Position numbers and translations under genes: made by a program. From assembly GCA_044223995.1 (NCBI GenBank), contig JBGALE010000003.1, positions 62,001 to 126,000 on the forward strand: DNA of 64,000 bases, read 5' to 3'. This stretch comes from JACMLD01 sp044223995. Its GTDB lineage: Bacteria; Bacteroidota; Bacteroidia; Chitinophagales; Chitinophagaceae. The notes under the pieces were generated by a model. That model saw only the letters and a list, made by a program, of their open reading frames with translations, was not told the origin of the DNA and made no database searches. How positions within the stretch are numbered: position 1 is the first letter of the stretch; the number at the start of each line of letters is the position of its first letter. Below are positions 45,687 to 54,873 of the stretch, piece by piece.

Positions 45687-48314
45687 TTACAACGCAGCAA
45701 GGCTTTCTTCAATCACTTTCAGCTTGGCTTCTGCATCGGCTTTTTTCTTTTGTTCCAGTGCGACAACTTCCGGTTTTGCATTTTGTACAAACCGTTCATT
45801 GCCCAGTTTCTTCTCTACAGACAATAAAAAACCCCGCAGGTATTCTTTCTCTTTTATCAGTTCTTCTTTTTGCCCGGCAGTATTGATGGGTGCCTGGGTT
45901 TCGATATAAAATTTCTCCATACCTGCCACCACTGCGATTGTTTGCGGAATACTTTGAGCCGTAAAAGAAATGGATGTTGCATTTACCTGTTTGCTCAAAA
46001 CGGGCGATACAGACTTAAACAAATCAACCTGTTCTGTCTGAATATGTAAAACGATTTCATCCTTTGGTTTTATCTGTGATTTGTTCCTGGCATCGCGAAT
46101 GGTTGAAATGGCTTCCTTCAATACTACTGCTTTTCTGAGAATACCGGAATCGGCAGTGGTAACGGCAGCAAACTGTTTCATGCACAAATCATCGGTTCTG
46201 TCCGCCAGCAGGTGGTATATTTCTTCAGTAATAAATGGCATGTACGGATGCAGTATCTGCACGAGTGTTGTAAAGTATTCAATGGTTTTATCAAATACTT
46301 TTTTATCAATGGGCTGCTCAAAGCCCGGTTTTATCCATTCGAGGTACCAACTGCAGAAATCGTCCCATATCAGCGAATAAATCAATTTGAGTGCTTCACT
46401 CAAACGGAATTGTTTCATCAGGCTGTCTATTTCCATTCTTGCTTCGCGCAACCTGTTGTCAAACCATTCCACGGCGAAAGAACTATTGCTAAATGAAGTT
46501 TTGTCGTCTGCTGTTCTCCCTTCCCACATTTTTACCAGCTTCAGGGCATTCCACATTTTATTATTAAAGTTCCTTCCCTGTTCCAGCGCGGCTTCATCAA
46601 ACAGTAAATCATTTCCGGCAGGGGAAGCAATCATGATCCCGAACCGAACAGCATCGGCGCCATATTTATCTATCAAATCCAGCAGGTCGGGCGAATTGCC
46701 CAGGCTCTTGCTCATCTTTCTTCCCTGGTTATCCCTTACCATACCCGTGAAATAAACATCCTTAAATGGTATCTGCTTTTCGTATTCCATACCTGCCATG
46801 ACCATCCTGGCTACCCAAAAGAAAATAATATCCTGGCCGGTTACCAATACGGATGTCGGATAATAATATTTCAGTTCAGCATTACCGGGTTGTGTAATAC
46901 CGTTGAATACTTCCATGGGCCACAACCAGGATGAGAACCAGGTATCGAGCACGTCTTCGTCTTGTTTTAATTGTCCTTTTGCCAGGGTGGTACCAAATTT
47001 TTCCTTTACCTGTTGCATAGCATCTTCTTCAGTATCTGCTACCACCATATTACCCTTGTCGTCGTACCATGCAGGTATTTGCTGGCCCCACCAAAGCTGG
47101 CGGCTGATGCACCAGTCTTTTACGTTTTGCAGCCAGTACTTATAAGTTGCCAAAAATTTATCTCCCGGGTGAATATGTATATCGCCGTTTACGACCGCAT
47201 CCAGCGCCGGTCCGGCCAGCTCTTTCATTTTTAAAAACCACTGCGTGGATATCCTCGGTTCAACCACCGCACCGCTGCGCTGGCTGTACCCAAGCCTTGT
47301 CTGGTATTCTTCCTCTTTCAGTAGAAAATTCTTTTCCTTTAATTCGGCAATGATTTTTTTCCTGGCAGCGAAGCGATCTTCCCCCACATAAATTTGCGCG
47401 GCTGCACTTAATGTGCCGTCTTCATTCAATGTATCCACCACTTCGAGCTGGTGTTTCAGACCAAGATTGTAGTCGTTGATATCATGTGCGGGCGTTACTT
47501 TCAATGCACCTGTTCCAAATACCGGGTCAACATACTCATCGAATATGATCGGGATACGCCTGTTGATCAACGGCACAAATGCAAATGCATTTTTCAAATG
47601 CGCATATCGGCTATCGGTTGGATTTACGCAAATAGCAGTATCACCCATAATAGTTTCAGGGCGCTGTGTGGCAATGGTAATGTATTCATCACCTGTAATG
47701 TCCAGTTTATAACGCAGGTGATATAATTTTCCCTGCAGGTCTTTGTATTCAACTTCTTCATCGCTGAGAGCAGTACGGGCAGCAGGATCCCAGTTAATCA
47801 TCCTGGCGCCGCGGTATATCAACCCTTTTTTATATAAATCAATGAATACTTTTATAACTGCTTTGTAGTAATGATCATCCATGGTAAATGTTACCCGGTT
47901 CCAGTCAACACTACAACCCAGTTTCTCTATCTGGTTATAAATAATACCACCATACTTTTCTTTCCATTCAAATGCATACTTTAAAAATTCTTCGCGCGAC
48001 AATGTTTTCTTATTGATCCCTTTTTCCTTCAGCATGTTTACCACCCTGGCTTCCGTGGCTATAGAAGCATGATCGCTGCCGGGTACCCAGCAGGCATTAA
48101 ACCCGCTCATGCGTGCCTTTCGAACAAGGATATCCTGCACTGTTTCATTCAATGTATGACCCATATGGAGTACACCGGTTACGTTCGGAGGTGGAATCAC
48201 CACCGTAAAAGATGGACGGCTATCTGGCTTGCTGTTGAAATAGCCCTTTTCAAGCCAGTGTTTATACCAGTTTTCCTCTGCCTGTGCCGGAATATAATTT
48301 TTGCTCAATTCCAT
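45687..48314 (-). CDS. valS: Valine--tRNA ligase
   Basis: Class I aminoacyl-tRNA synthetase, 875 residues from MELSKNYIPAQ. This start has AAAGGA about 9 nt upstream; an earlier in-frame ATG at 48377 adds 21 unsupported residues. HIGH-type motif VTGVLHMGHTLNETV and KMSKS motif GRKMSKSLGNSPD bracket the catalytic core and the editing domain (VTPAHDINDYNLG). The C-terminal about 65 residues form the coiled-coil arm of ValRS. A TACCTTTG box (48342-48349) matches the TAnnTTTG -7 consensus about 28 nt before the start. Its partner tRNA-Val(TAC) gene is 8.5 kb downstream. Confidence 0.96.
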   Translation of the reverse strand: MELSKNYIPAQAEENWYKHWLEKGYFNSKPDSRPSFTVVIPPPNVTGVLHMGHTLNETVQDILVRKARMSGFNACWVPGSDHASIATEARVVNMLKEKGINKKTLSREEFLKYAFEWKEKYGGIIYNQIEKLGCSVDWNRVTFTMDDHYYKAVIKVFIDLYKKGLIYRGARMINWDPAARTALSDEEVEYKDLQGKLYHLRYKLDITGDEYITIATQRPETIMGDTAICVNPTDSRYAHLKNAFAFVPLINRRIPIIFDEYVDPVFGTGALKVTPAHDINDYNLGLKHQLEVVDTLNEDGTLSAAAQIYVGEDRFAARKKIIAELKEKNFLLKEEEYQTRLGYSQRSGAVVEPRISTQWFLKMKELAGPALDAVVNGDIHIHPGDKFLATYKYWLQNVKDWCISRQLWWGQQIPAWYDDKGNMVVADTEEDAMQQVKEKFGTTLAKGQLKQDEDVLDTWFSSWLWPMEVFNGITQPGNAELKYYYPTSVLVTGQDIIFFWVARMVMAGMEYEKQIPFKDVYFTGMVRDNQGRKMSKSLGNSPDLLDLIDKYGADAVRFGIMIASPAGNDLLFDEAALEQGRNFNNKMWNALKLVKMWEGRTADDKTSFSNSSFAVEWFDNRLREARMEIDSLMKQFRLSEALKLIYSLIWDDFCSWYLEWIKPGFEQPIDKKVFDKTIEYFTTLVQILHPYMPFITEEIYHLLADRTDDLCMKQFAAVTTADSGILRKAVVLKEAISTIRDARNKSQIKPKDEIVLHIQTEQVDLFKSVSPVLSKQVNATSISFTAQSIPQTIAVVAGMEKFYIETQAPINTAGQKEELIKEKEYLRGFLLSVEKKLGNERFVQNAKPEVVALEQKKKADAEAKLKVIEESLAAL

Positions 48315-48403
48315 AGTGCTTTTCCTTTCATTTATGGTTGGCAAAGGTAACAAATTGGTGCTGCTTTGGCGTTTCAAAAAACCGTATTTTCATTGTCCCA
48401 ATT

Positions 48404-49753
48404 ATGTATGCGATTGTCGATATAGAAACCACGGGCGGGCATGCCTCTGCCAACGGAATAACAGAGGTTGCCATTATACTGCACAACGGTACAGAAACTG
48501 AGGGCAGGTTTCAAACGCTGATTAACCCCGGCGTACCTATTCCAAGGCATATTACGGCACTCACCGGCATCACCAACGAAATGGTGCGCAGGGCGCCACG
48601 GTTTGAAGCGATAGCTGATAAGATTTTTAACCTGCTGCAAAGCCGTGTATTTGTTGCGCACAATGTAAATTTTGATTATTCTTTTCTAAACCACCATTTG
48701 AAGGAAGCGGGATATGATCTTACTACCAGGAAGCTGTGTACGGTGCGGATGAGCCGTAAGGTATTTCCGGGTTTCGCCAGTTACAGTCTTGGTAATCTAT
48801 GCAGGGAATTGCAAATCCCCATTTCGGATCGCCACAGAGCAATGGGAGACGTATTGGCAACGGTACAGGTATTTGAAAAAGTATTGCTGAATGACGCCAA
48901 TGGGGTTATCCCGCAAATGCTCAGGGGAAAAAACAAAGAGCAGTACCTGCCCCCGCACCTGCCTTCTGCTGTAATTGAACAATTGCCCACGACACCCGGT
49001 GTTTATTATTTCCACAACAACAAGGGTAAGATTGTATATGTGGGCAAGGCGACGAACCTGCAGCAAAGGGTAAAAAGCCATTTCAGCAATAACGACAGCG
49101 GTAAACGCAAGCAGGAATTTCTGCGTAATATTTATTCTGTTTCCTTTAAATCATGTACCAGTGAACTGGCAGCCCTCATTTTGGAAAGTGTGGAGATACG
49201 CCGGCTATGGCCGCTGTACAACCGAAGCCAGAAACGGTATCACCATGAATATGGTTTGTATACGTTTGAAGACCAGAAAGGGTATAAGCGCTTGTTTATT
49301 GAAAAAAAGAAAAAGCAATTACCTGCGGTGTATACTTTCAATCTGCTGCACGAAGGACAGGTGATATTGAAAAAAATGGTAGAGGAATTTAAATTAAATG
49401 AAGCGCTTTGCTTTATTGATCGTTCGGGCGAAGCGGTTCAGCCGGAAGAAACCGTAAAGCAATACAACCGTAAAATAGACAAAGCTATTGAATCGCTGCA
49501 CCAGCAACTTCCCACCTTCGTAGTATATGATCGCGAAGATGAGCAGGCCAGTTGTATACTGGTGGAAAAAGGAAGGTTTGTGGGTATGGGACAACTGAAT
49601 AAAAAACCTGCAGAATATGATATCGAGGTGGTAAAGGAACAAATCAACCACTATCCCGATAATGATTACATACGGGGAATCATCTACCAGTTCGCAGAAA
49701 AATTTCCGGAAAATAAAATAGAAATTTTCTCCCGGAATAAACCACAAAAATAA
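48404..49753 (+). CDS. DEDDh exonuclease fused to a GIY-YIG (UvrC-like) nuclease domain
   Basis: Two-nuclease protein, 449 residues from the ATG at 48404 (an in-frame ATG at 48338 would overlap the valS leader). The N-terminal domain (about 1-170) is a DnaQ-type 3'-5' exonuclease: VDIETTGG, AHNVNFDYSFL and HRAMGDVLAT carry the D, E, D and H-D residues. From about residue 195 a GIY-YIG domain follows, with TPGVYYFHNNKGKIVYVGKA and LQQRVKSHF, close to the UvrC N-terminus. The last about 170 residues have no obvious domain. Similar DnaQ-UvrC fusions occur in actinobacteria and Bacteroidota and are suspected to act in repair; this is stand-alone here, without uvr genes nearby. Confidence 0.88.
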   Translation: MYAIVDIETTGGHASANGITEVAIILHNGTETEGRFQTLINPGVPIPRHITALTGITNEMVRRAPRFEAIADKIFNLLQSRVFVAHNVNFDYSFLNHHLKEAGYDLTTRKLCTVRMSRKVFPGFASYSLGNLCRELQIPISDRHRAMGDVLATVQVFEKVLLNDANGVIPQMLRGKNKEQYLPPHLPSAVIEQLPTTPGVYYFHNNKGKIVYVGKATNLQQRVKSHFSNNDSGKRKQEFLRNIYSVSFKSCTSELAALILESVEIRRLWPLYNRSQKRYHHEYGLYTFEDQKGYKRLFIEKKKKQLPAVYTFNLLHEGQVILKKMVEEFKLNEALCFIDRSGEAVQPEETVKQYNRKIDKAIESLHQQLPTFVVYDREDEQASCILVEKGRFVGMGQLNKKPAEYDIEVVKEQINHYPDNDYIRGIIYQFAEKFPENKIEIFSRNKPQK

Positions 49754-50184
49754 CCAGGAGAAAATACCTTTCAATCAGCCCCGGAAGGGCCGAAACGAAT
49801 TGTTCTTAATTAACTTGGAGTGTAGAGTTTACTTCCAGGCTAAGAATGTTACGGCAGCAATTACTGCATAAAGAACAATAACGATCAGAGCAATTTTTGC
49901 TCCACTGCTGTGTGTTAAATCAAATTTCATAGCAAACCATTTTTTTTAGCATGACCAATAATAGGGAAACAGACTACAATTTAGTCTTCAAGGGGTGGGG
50001 TCAACGGAATGGCTTTTCTTCGATTTTAGGACTATTCTGGCGGGTTATGCCTGTCTGGTTGCAATTAGACGACGCTGTAAAGATATTTATTAAATCTGGC
50101 TGTTGCAAATTTTAAGGGCAGGATTTTTAGTAAACGACTGTTGCATTCAAATTATTGCTATTTTGAGAGACAAATCACTGTTAT
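49754..50184. other. 431-bp gap with one small membrane-protein frame
   Basis: Apart from the 33-residue frame at 49829-49930, the gap shows no gene, no tRNA and no strong terminator. The stretch 49931-50184 holds only weak promoter-like TATTTTG near the esterase. Confidence 0.4.
49829..49930 (-). CDS. Small single-span membrane protein (33 aa), hypothetical
   Basis: The frame begins MKFDLTHSSGAKIALIVIV and continues LYAVIAAVTFLAWK before a stop. It has a polar N-terminal dozen residues, one hydrophobic helix of about 20, and a final Trp-Lys, a typical small inner-membrane protein. No ribosome site is clear (Bacteroidota often lack one), and no homologue is recognised. It is too far from any ilv gene to be a leader peptide. 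Coding status is supported only by the start, the stop and the amphipathic design. Confidence 0.5.
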   Translation of the reverse strand: MKFDLTHSSGAKIALIVIVLYAVIAAVTFLAWK

Positions 50185-50916
50185 ATGGAGAGAAATCTCA
50201 GTTCCTGGTACAGCCCTTCACTGAATAAAGACATGCCCATTGCCGTGTATGGACATTATGGGTTTGCGCTGCTGCTAATCCCTACTGCCGCCGCTGATTA
50301 CCTTGAATATGAACGGTTTCAGCTAATGGACTACCTCGCACCCTTTGTTGACAGTGGTAAGGTGAAGATATTTTCCATCAACAGCATTAACAATGAAAGC
50401 TGGATGAACAACCATATGGATCCCCGGCATAAGGCGATCCGTCACCAGCAGTTCAACGACTATGTATACAATGAAGTAGTGCCATTTATCCGAAATAACA
50501 CCAGTTGGGAAACCCCGATTATCACTTGTGGTGCCTCATTTGGTGCCCTGCACAGTGCCAACTTGTTTTTTAAACGGCCCGATATCATCAACGGGTGCAT
50601 CGCGATGAGTGGTGTCTACGACCTGACTGAATATACCAAGGGTTATTTTGACGATGATGTGTATTTCAACAGCCCGATTCATTACCTGCCCAACCTGACT
50701 GATCATTATGTCCTGGAACAAATCAGGAGTAGTCCGCATGTACATATTGTCACGGGCAGTGGCGACTTTGAAGATCCGGAAGCCAACCGCCGTTTTGGAG
50801 GTGTGCTGTATAGTAAGGGTATCAATTATGAACTTGATATCTGGGGCCCTGAATGGAAACATGACTGGCCAACCTGGCGGGCGATGTTACCGCATTACCT
50901 GGGCTCCAGGTTTTAA
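50185..50916 (+). CDS. Alpha/beta-hydrolase, esterase D-like
   Basis: A 243-residue cytoplasmic protein of the putative esterase group (PF00756-like). The nucleophile elbow is CGASFGALHSANLFF (Gly-Ala-Ser-Phe-Gly), the likely acid is the aspartate in TGSGDFEDPEA, and the histidine is in EWKHDWPTWRAM near the C-terminus, giving a complete triad in the right order. DYVYNEVVPFIRNN precedes the elbow as in S-formylglutathione hydrolase and antigen 85 relatives. The substrate is unknown. It is convergent with aat. Confidence 0.85.
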   Translation: MERNLSSWYSPSLNKDMPIAVYGHYGFALLLIPTAAADYLEYERFQLMDYLAPFVDSGKVKIFSINSINNESWMNNHMDPRHKAIRHQQFNDYVYNEVVPFIRNNTSWETPIITCGASFGALHSANLFFKRPDIINGCIAMSGVYDLTEYTKGYFDDDVYFNSPIHYLPNLTDHYVLEQIRSSPHVHIVTGSGDFEDPEANRRFGGVLYSKGINYELDIWGPEWKHDWPTWRAMLPHYLGSRF

Positions 50917-50947
50917 TTCCTCAGGGTTGTGTACTCAGGGAAATATA

Positions 50948-51595
50948 TCAGGGAATTAATTCTTTCAGCAGTGTAATAAATTCATTGCGGGGTATCATAC
51001 GCGCACCAAGACTTTGCAGGTGTTCGGTATAAACCTGGCAATCGATCAACTGCACGTCTTCACGAACCAGTTGTTCTGTATATTTAATAAATGCAAATTT
51101 GCTGGCATTGCTGGCATTGCTGAACATACTCTCACCGAAAAAAACTTTTCCCAACCTGATGCCATAACAACCACCTGCCAACTGACCATCGAGCCAGGCC
51201 TCTCCGCTGTGTGCATATCCCAGATGATGCAACTTGATATATGCATTCTTTACATCTTCAGTTATCCAGGTTCCGTCCTGATCCTTTCGCGGGGTGGTCT
51301 TACAATTATTGATGACCTGCTCAAATGCCTGGTTGGTGGTAAACTGGAATGAATTTTTCTTAAACAACTGCTTCATGCTCTTGCTTACTTTCAGTTCACT
51401 GGGAAATAAAACAAAACGCGGGTTGGGGCACCACCATAGTGGCACATCACCTTCGAACCAGGGAAATATTCCACTTCGGTAGGCAAGGAGCAGCCGTTCT
51501 GTTGACATGTCGCCGCCAATAGCCAGCAACCCGTCCGGTTCGGCCATGTGAACGGGCGGGAAAATAAGTTCCTTATCAATGGCAAACAATGGCAT
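50948..51595 (-). CDS. aat: Leucyl/phenylalanyl-tRNA--protein transferase
   Basis: Adds Leu or Phe from aminoacyl-tRNA to proteins with N-terminal Arg or Lys, creating an N-degron. The 215 residues fit the family. Marks are FPPVHMAEPDGLLAIGGDMS (first 20 residues), YRSGIFPWFEGDVPLWWCPNPRFVLFP in its parts SGIFPWFEG and WWCPNPR, and GGCYGIRLGKVFFGESMFS. The N-degron adaptor gene clpS lies 135 bp upstream on the same strand, so substrate tagging and delivery are encoded together. Confidence 0.95.
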   Translation of the reverse strand: MPLFAIDKELIFPPVHMAEPDGLLAIGGDMSTERLLLAYRSGIFPWFEGDVPLWWCPNPRFVLFPSELKVSKSMKQLFKKNSFQFTTNQAFEQVINNCKTTPRKDQDGTWITEDVKNAYIKLHHLGYAHSGEAWLDGQLAGGCYGIRLGKVFFGESMFSNASNASKFAFIKYTEQLVREDVQLIDCQVYTEHLQSLGARMIPRNEFITLLKELIP

Positions 51596-51730
51596 CGTTG
51601 ATCAGCACTTTACAAGCTTGTGCTACAAATTAAAAAAATTAAACGGTAAAACTGAATTGCGGAGATTTGAAATTTCTGATTGGTAATGTAGAACCTGTAC
51701 TTGTGCAAAAATAGCAGCGACTATCGTTGA

Positions 51731-52033
51731 TTAATCGGCTGTCACCTCGATGGTGGCATTGATGCCTCGTTCCGTAATGGCATCGCACATCGGCTTGAGT
51801 TCCTCATAACTGCCGTATTTCACTGCATATTTGCCCTGCGTGTGGATAATCAGTGCGCATTGTTCTGCCTGCTCGGCTGAATGTTTGCAAATATCTATAA
51901 GTGTTTCTATTACCCATTCAAAAGTATTTACTTCATCATTCCAAACAATGAGCTGGCAAGGCTGTTCCAGGTCGGTCTCCAGCAGAACGTCATCATCGGG
52001 TAGTGTGCCTGGTTGTTCTTTATAGAAATGCAT
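51731..52033 (-). CDS. clpS: ATP-dependent Clp protease adaptor ClpS
   Basis: Adaptor that delivers N-degron substrates to ClpAP/ClpCP, 100 residues from the ATG at 52033 (MHFYKEQPG). A longer in-frame ATG at 52141 lies upstream of a good promoter (52051-52079) and is rejected. The ligand pocket segment is QLIVWNDEVNTFEWVIETL (Asn-Asp of the LLNDD motif), followed by AEQAEQCALIIHTQGKYAVK and the closing strand INATIEV. The N-terminal tail of about 30 residues would enter the Clp ATPase. aat follows after 135 bp. Confidence 0.93.
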   Translation of the reverse strand: MHFYKEQPGTLPDDDVLLETDLEQPCQLIVWNDEVNTFEWVIETLIDICKHSAEQAEQCALIIHTQGKYAVKYGSYEELKPMCDAITERGINATIEVTAD

Positions 52034-52050
52034 ACCTGGAATTATTTTGA

Positions 52051-52079
52051 CAAAAATATAAATAATGCCCGCAAAACAA
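52051..52079 (-). promoter_or_regulatory. clpS promoter, Bacteroidota consensus
   Basis: On the minus strand TTG (52079-52077), an 18-nt spacer and TATTTTTG (52058-52051) match TTG-N17-23-TAnnTTTG exactly. Transcription would begin near 52047, about 14 nt before the clpS ATG at 52033. Confidence 0.65.
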
Positions 52080-52162
52080 GCGTCTTTGCAACATTTATAA
52101 AATGGTAACTGTCTTTCAGGTGTTATCCTCCTTTTTGGCACAATTTTTCTCTATTTTACTGT

Positions 52163-54187
52163 ATGTTTAAACTGCTTCAAAGAAAAAAGGCTGCTACTGA
52201 GACAAAATCCGACGGAAAAGCACTGATACTTCCTTTGAACAGTACAAACCGAGGACTTGACTACCTGGTAGAACTGGTGCAGAAAATCCGCCCTTCCAAT
52301 GCACGCAATACAGAAGAGGCTACGCTTAAATTCAAAGCTCTGTTGTTTCAATTACAGGACGACAAGTCATTGTTGTTCTCATTACGAAAATCCTTTCTCA
52401 CGCTTTTTATCAACAGTGATCTCAAACCTGCCCTTACTGAAAGTGGTATTATCAGTTCCCGCGGATTTGTGCAGGAACTGCTGAGTAAATTAAAGCATAA
52501 AATACTGCCGGGTTTGCGGCAGCCGGACGATTTTTTATATATTATCAGCCGTATTTTTTACAGGAAAAATGATCATACCTGGGTGGCAGGCATTGACCGT
52601 GATCTCTGGTCAAAATTTTTTGAACTGATGGGTTTTGAAGTCAACCTGGCAGAACCTTCTCTTATAAAACAACTGAATCAATCGCTGCAGGTATTATCGT
52701 ACCGGGTGGTAACACTTGGTATGGAAAAAGAAGTCACCAGTCGCTACGATGATTTTAATGACGCCATTCATCCATTCTGGGAACAAAATCGCCTGGTGAA
52801 TCTATACATCGAACGGCAGGCGAGCCTGAGCGATGACGAAAGGCGTCTGTTACTAACCAATATACAGGAAAACCTCTACAACTGCCGGCAAAGCAACGAA
52901 TGGGTAAGGGAGCAGCGGTTGCAGTATGGTACCAGCCTGGCACAGACGTTCGTACTGGTGCGGTTGGAGCAGCAAATAGAAAGGCTGCTGATCATCATCG
53001 ACGTGCTTGATATGAATGATGAATTTGACACCGCCAGGTTTGTTGATTTTTTTATTACAGTTATCAAAAACGAAAACAGGAAAAACAGTTTGCGGGAGTT
53101 TTTGTCGGAAAACCTTGGATTACTTGCATACCAGATAGCAGAACACAAGGGAAGGAAGGGGGAAAAATATATCAGCAATACGAAGAAAGATTTTCGGGTA
53201 TTGTTTCGGAGTTCGATGGCAGGAGGTTTTATCGTTTCTTTCGTAGCCATTATTAAAAACTTACTGAGCATTGTTCATTTCCCCATTTTCTGGCAGGGCA
53301 TGGCCTATGGTACGAACTATGCAGCAGGATTTGTCGTCATGGACCAAACCGGTGCTACGCTCGCCACCAAGCAACCAGCCTACACGGCATCGGCAGTGGC
53401 TGGTTCGCTGGACAGTCAGAAGCACGGCGGTAAACCTGACCTGCGCAACCTGGTCATTACCGTTGCACGTGTATCCAGGAGCCAGATTAGTTCGTTTGCG
53501 GGTAACTTAATAGTTGTTTTCCCGCTGACCTACCTGCTGGCATGGTTGTTTAAACTGATTACTGGTTTTAAAATTGCAGAAGGCGCTGCGGCGGCTAAAT
53601 TGCTGGAAGACCAGCACCCGTTTCACAGCCTGGCATTGGTATATGCCTGTTTCACCGGCTTCTTCCTGTTTGCCAGTGGTATCATCGCTGGTTATGTTGA
53701 AAACCATGTGGTGTACGGCAGAATTACCGAACGATTGCGTACACACCCGATCTTTTCACATACCATGAGCAAGAAAAGGTTAAACCGGTTGGTCAGCCAG
53801 GTCGAAAAAAATTCAGGTGCATTGACGGGTAGTATTTGCCTGGGGTTTTTTCTCGGTTGTGCAGGACCGTTGGGAAAATTTTTGGGAATACCTTTCGATA
53901 TTCGTCATATCACCATTTCCGCAGGCAATACGGCCATTGGTTTTTACGGACTCGATCATAAGATTCAATTGGGATACCTGCTCACTATTATTGGTGGCGT
54001 GTTACTGATAGGCTTCCTGAATTTTCTCATCAGCTTTTCACTGGCATTTTTTGTGGCCGTTAAATCGAGAGGCATACGCCTGCGCGATTATCCCGAATTC
54101 TTTTCGCTGATGGGGCGATTTATACGCAAATATCCAAAGGATTTATTCTGGCCACCGTCTGTACCAAGGGTGGCGGAAGATGTATAA
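52163..54187 (+). CDS. Gcr-type 'site-specific recombinase' family membrane protein
   Basis: A 674-residue protein that resembles the family named after Neisseria gcr (PF10136-like). The N-terminal about 340 residues are helical and soluble. From about residue 350 there are several hydrophobic segments, starting GGFIVSFVAIIKNLLSIV and including FGLFKLITGF-like LLAWLFKLITGF and LTIIGGVLLIGFLNFLISF. The recognisable signature is NYAAGFVVMDQTGATLATKQP with the family ATKQPAxTA motif. The recombinase name is traditional: no tyrosine or serine recombinase catalytic motif is visible and the membrane topology argues against direct DNA cutting. It is on its own between clpS (divergent) and a VOC gene. 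Confidence 0.7.
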   Translation: MFKLLQRKKAATETKSDGKALILPLNSTNRGLDYLVELVQKIRPSNARNTEEATLKFKALLFQLQDDKSLLFSLRKSFLTLFINSDLKPALTESGIISSRGFVQELLSKLKHKILPGLRQPDDFLYIISRIFYRKNDHTWVAGIDRDLWSKFFELMGFEVNLAEPSLIKQLNQSLQVLSYRVVTLGMEKEVTSRYDDFNDAIHPFWEQNRLVNLYIERQASLSDDERRLLLTNIQENLYNCRQSNEWVREQRLQYGTSLAQTFVLVRLEQQIERLLIIIDVLDMNDEFDTARFVDFFITVIKNENRKNSLREFLSENLGLLAYQIAEHKGRKGEKYISNTKKDFRVLFRSSMAGGFIVSFVAIIKNLLSIVHFPIFWQGMAYGTNYAAGFVVMDQTGATLATKQPAYTASAVAGSLDSQKHGGKPDLRNLVITVARVSRSQISSFAGNLIVVFPLTYLLAWLFKLITGFKIAEGAAAAKLLEDQHPFHSLALVYACFTGFFLFASGIIAGYVENHVVYGRITERLRTHPIFSHTMSKKRLNRLVSQVEKNSGALTGSICLGFFLGCAGPLGKFLGIPFDIRHITISAGNTAIGFYGLDHKIQLGYLLTIIGGVLLIGFLNFLISFSLAFFVAVKSRGIRLRDYPEFFSLMGRFIRKYPKDLFWPPSVPRVAEDV

Positions 54188-54239
54188 TCTTCATCTTGTT
54201 TCCCTGTAAATAGTTAATTTCAATACCAAATTATGTGTT

Positions 54240-54626
54240 ATGCAAAAAGTAACAGGTATTGGTGGCATATTCCTGAAAGCACAGGATCCAAAAGCGCTGG
54301 CAGCATGGTACCAGCAGCATTTGGGTATACCATTTGGTGAAAGCTCCTATGTTGATTTTAGTTGGGTCAACCATCCTGATCCTGCCGTTCCGGGCCATAC
54401 TGTTTTTTCTTTTTTTGCAAAAGACAGTAAGTATTTTAACCCGAGTGAAAAACAAGTAATGCTCAACCTGCGTGTGGCGGATTTGCATGCGTTGATCGAT
54501 GAATTGAAGAAAGCAGGTGTGTGGGTGCACGAAAAAATAGAGGAATATGAATATGGAAAATTTGGTTGGTGCATGGACCCTGAAGGGAATAAAATAGAAT
54601 TGTGGGAACCGATGAATGAAAAATAA
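54240..54626 (+). CDS. VOC (glyoxalase/bleomycin resistance) family protein
   Basis: A 128-residue cytoplasmic protein with two beta-alpha-beta-beta-beta modules. IGGIFLKAQDPKALAAWYQQ opens the first, LNLRVADLHALIDELKKAG the second, and it ends in the VOC signature FGWCMDPEGNKIELWEP, whose Glu is a usual metal ligand. The family includes glyoxalases, dioxygenases and drug-binding proteins; there is not enough here to choose. It follows the Gcr-type gene by 52 bp and could share its transcript. Confidence 0.85.
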   Translation: MQKVTGIGGIFLKAQDPKALAAWYQQHLGIPFGESSYVDFSWVNHPDPAVPGHTVFSFFAKDSKYFNPSEKQVMLNLRVADLHALIDELKKAGVWVHEKIEEYEYGKFGWCMDPEGNKIELWEPMNEK

Positions 54627-54873
54627 TTCTTCACCGGCTCCTGTAAATTTTTTTAAAAAATATTTGCAGTATTAATTGCTGGCGAGCGTAGAGCTCTTTA
54701 TGTCAATAACCATTGTATTGGTCCAGCTGTCCTGCCAGGGATTACGCGGACTGCCCAATGCACTGAAAGCGCAGAATGGCACTGCCCGGCTAAAGCCTCT
54801 TGCGAAGGCTTTACTGTGGAACAATAATTTGTCATTTACTAAATCACATAGTCACTTAAATGGTCCGTTTATA

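Noticed and set aside
52034..52141. A 36-residue N-terminal extension of ClpS
   Set aside because: The consensus promoter lies inside it, and the family starts near the ATG at 52033.
54676..54873. A 66-codon TTG-started extension of the NHL lipoprotein
   Set aside because: It would bury the lipobox signal peptide and has no protein-like composition. The ATG at 54874 is clearly the start.
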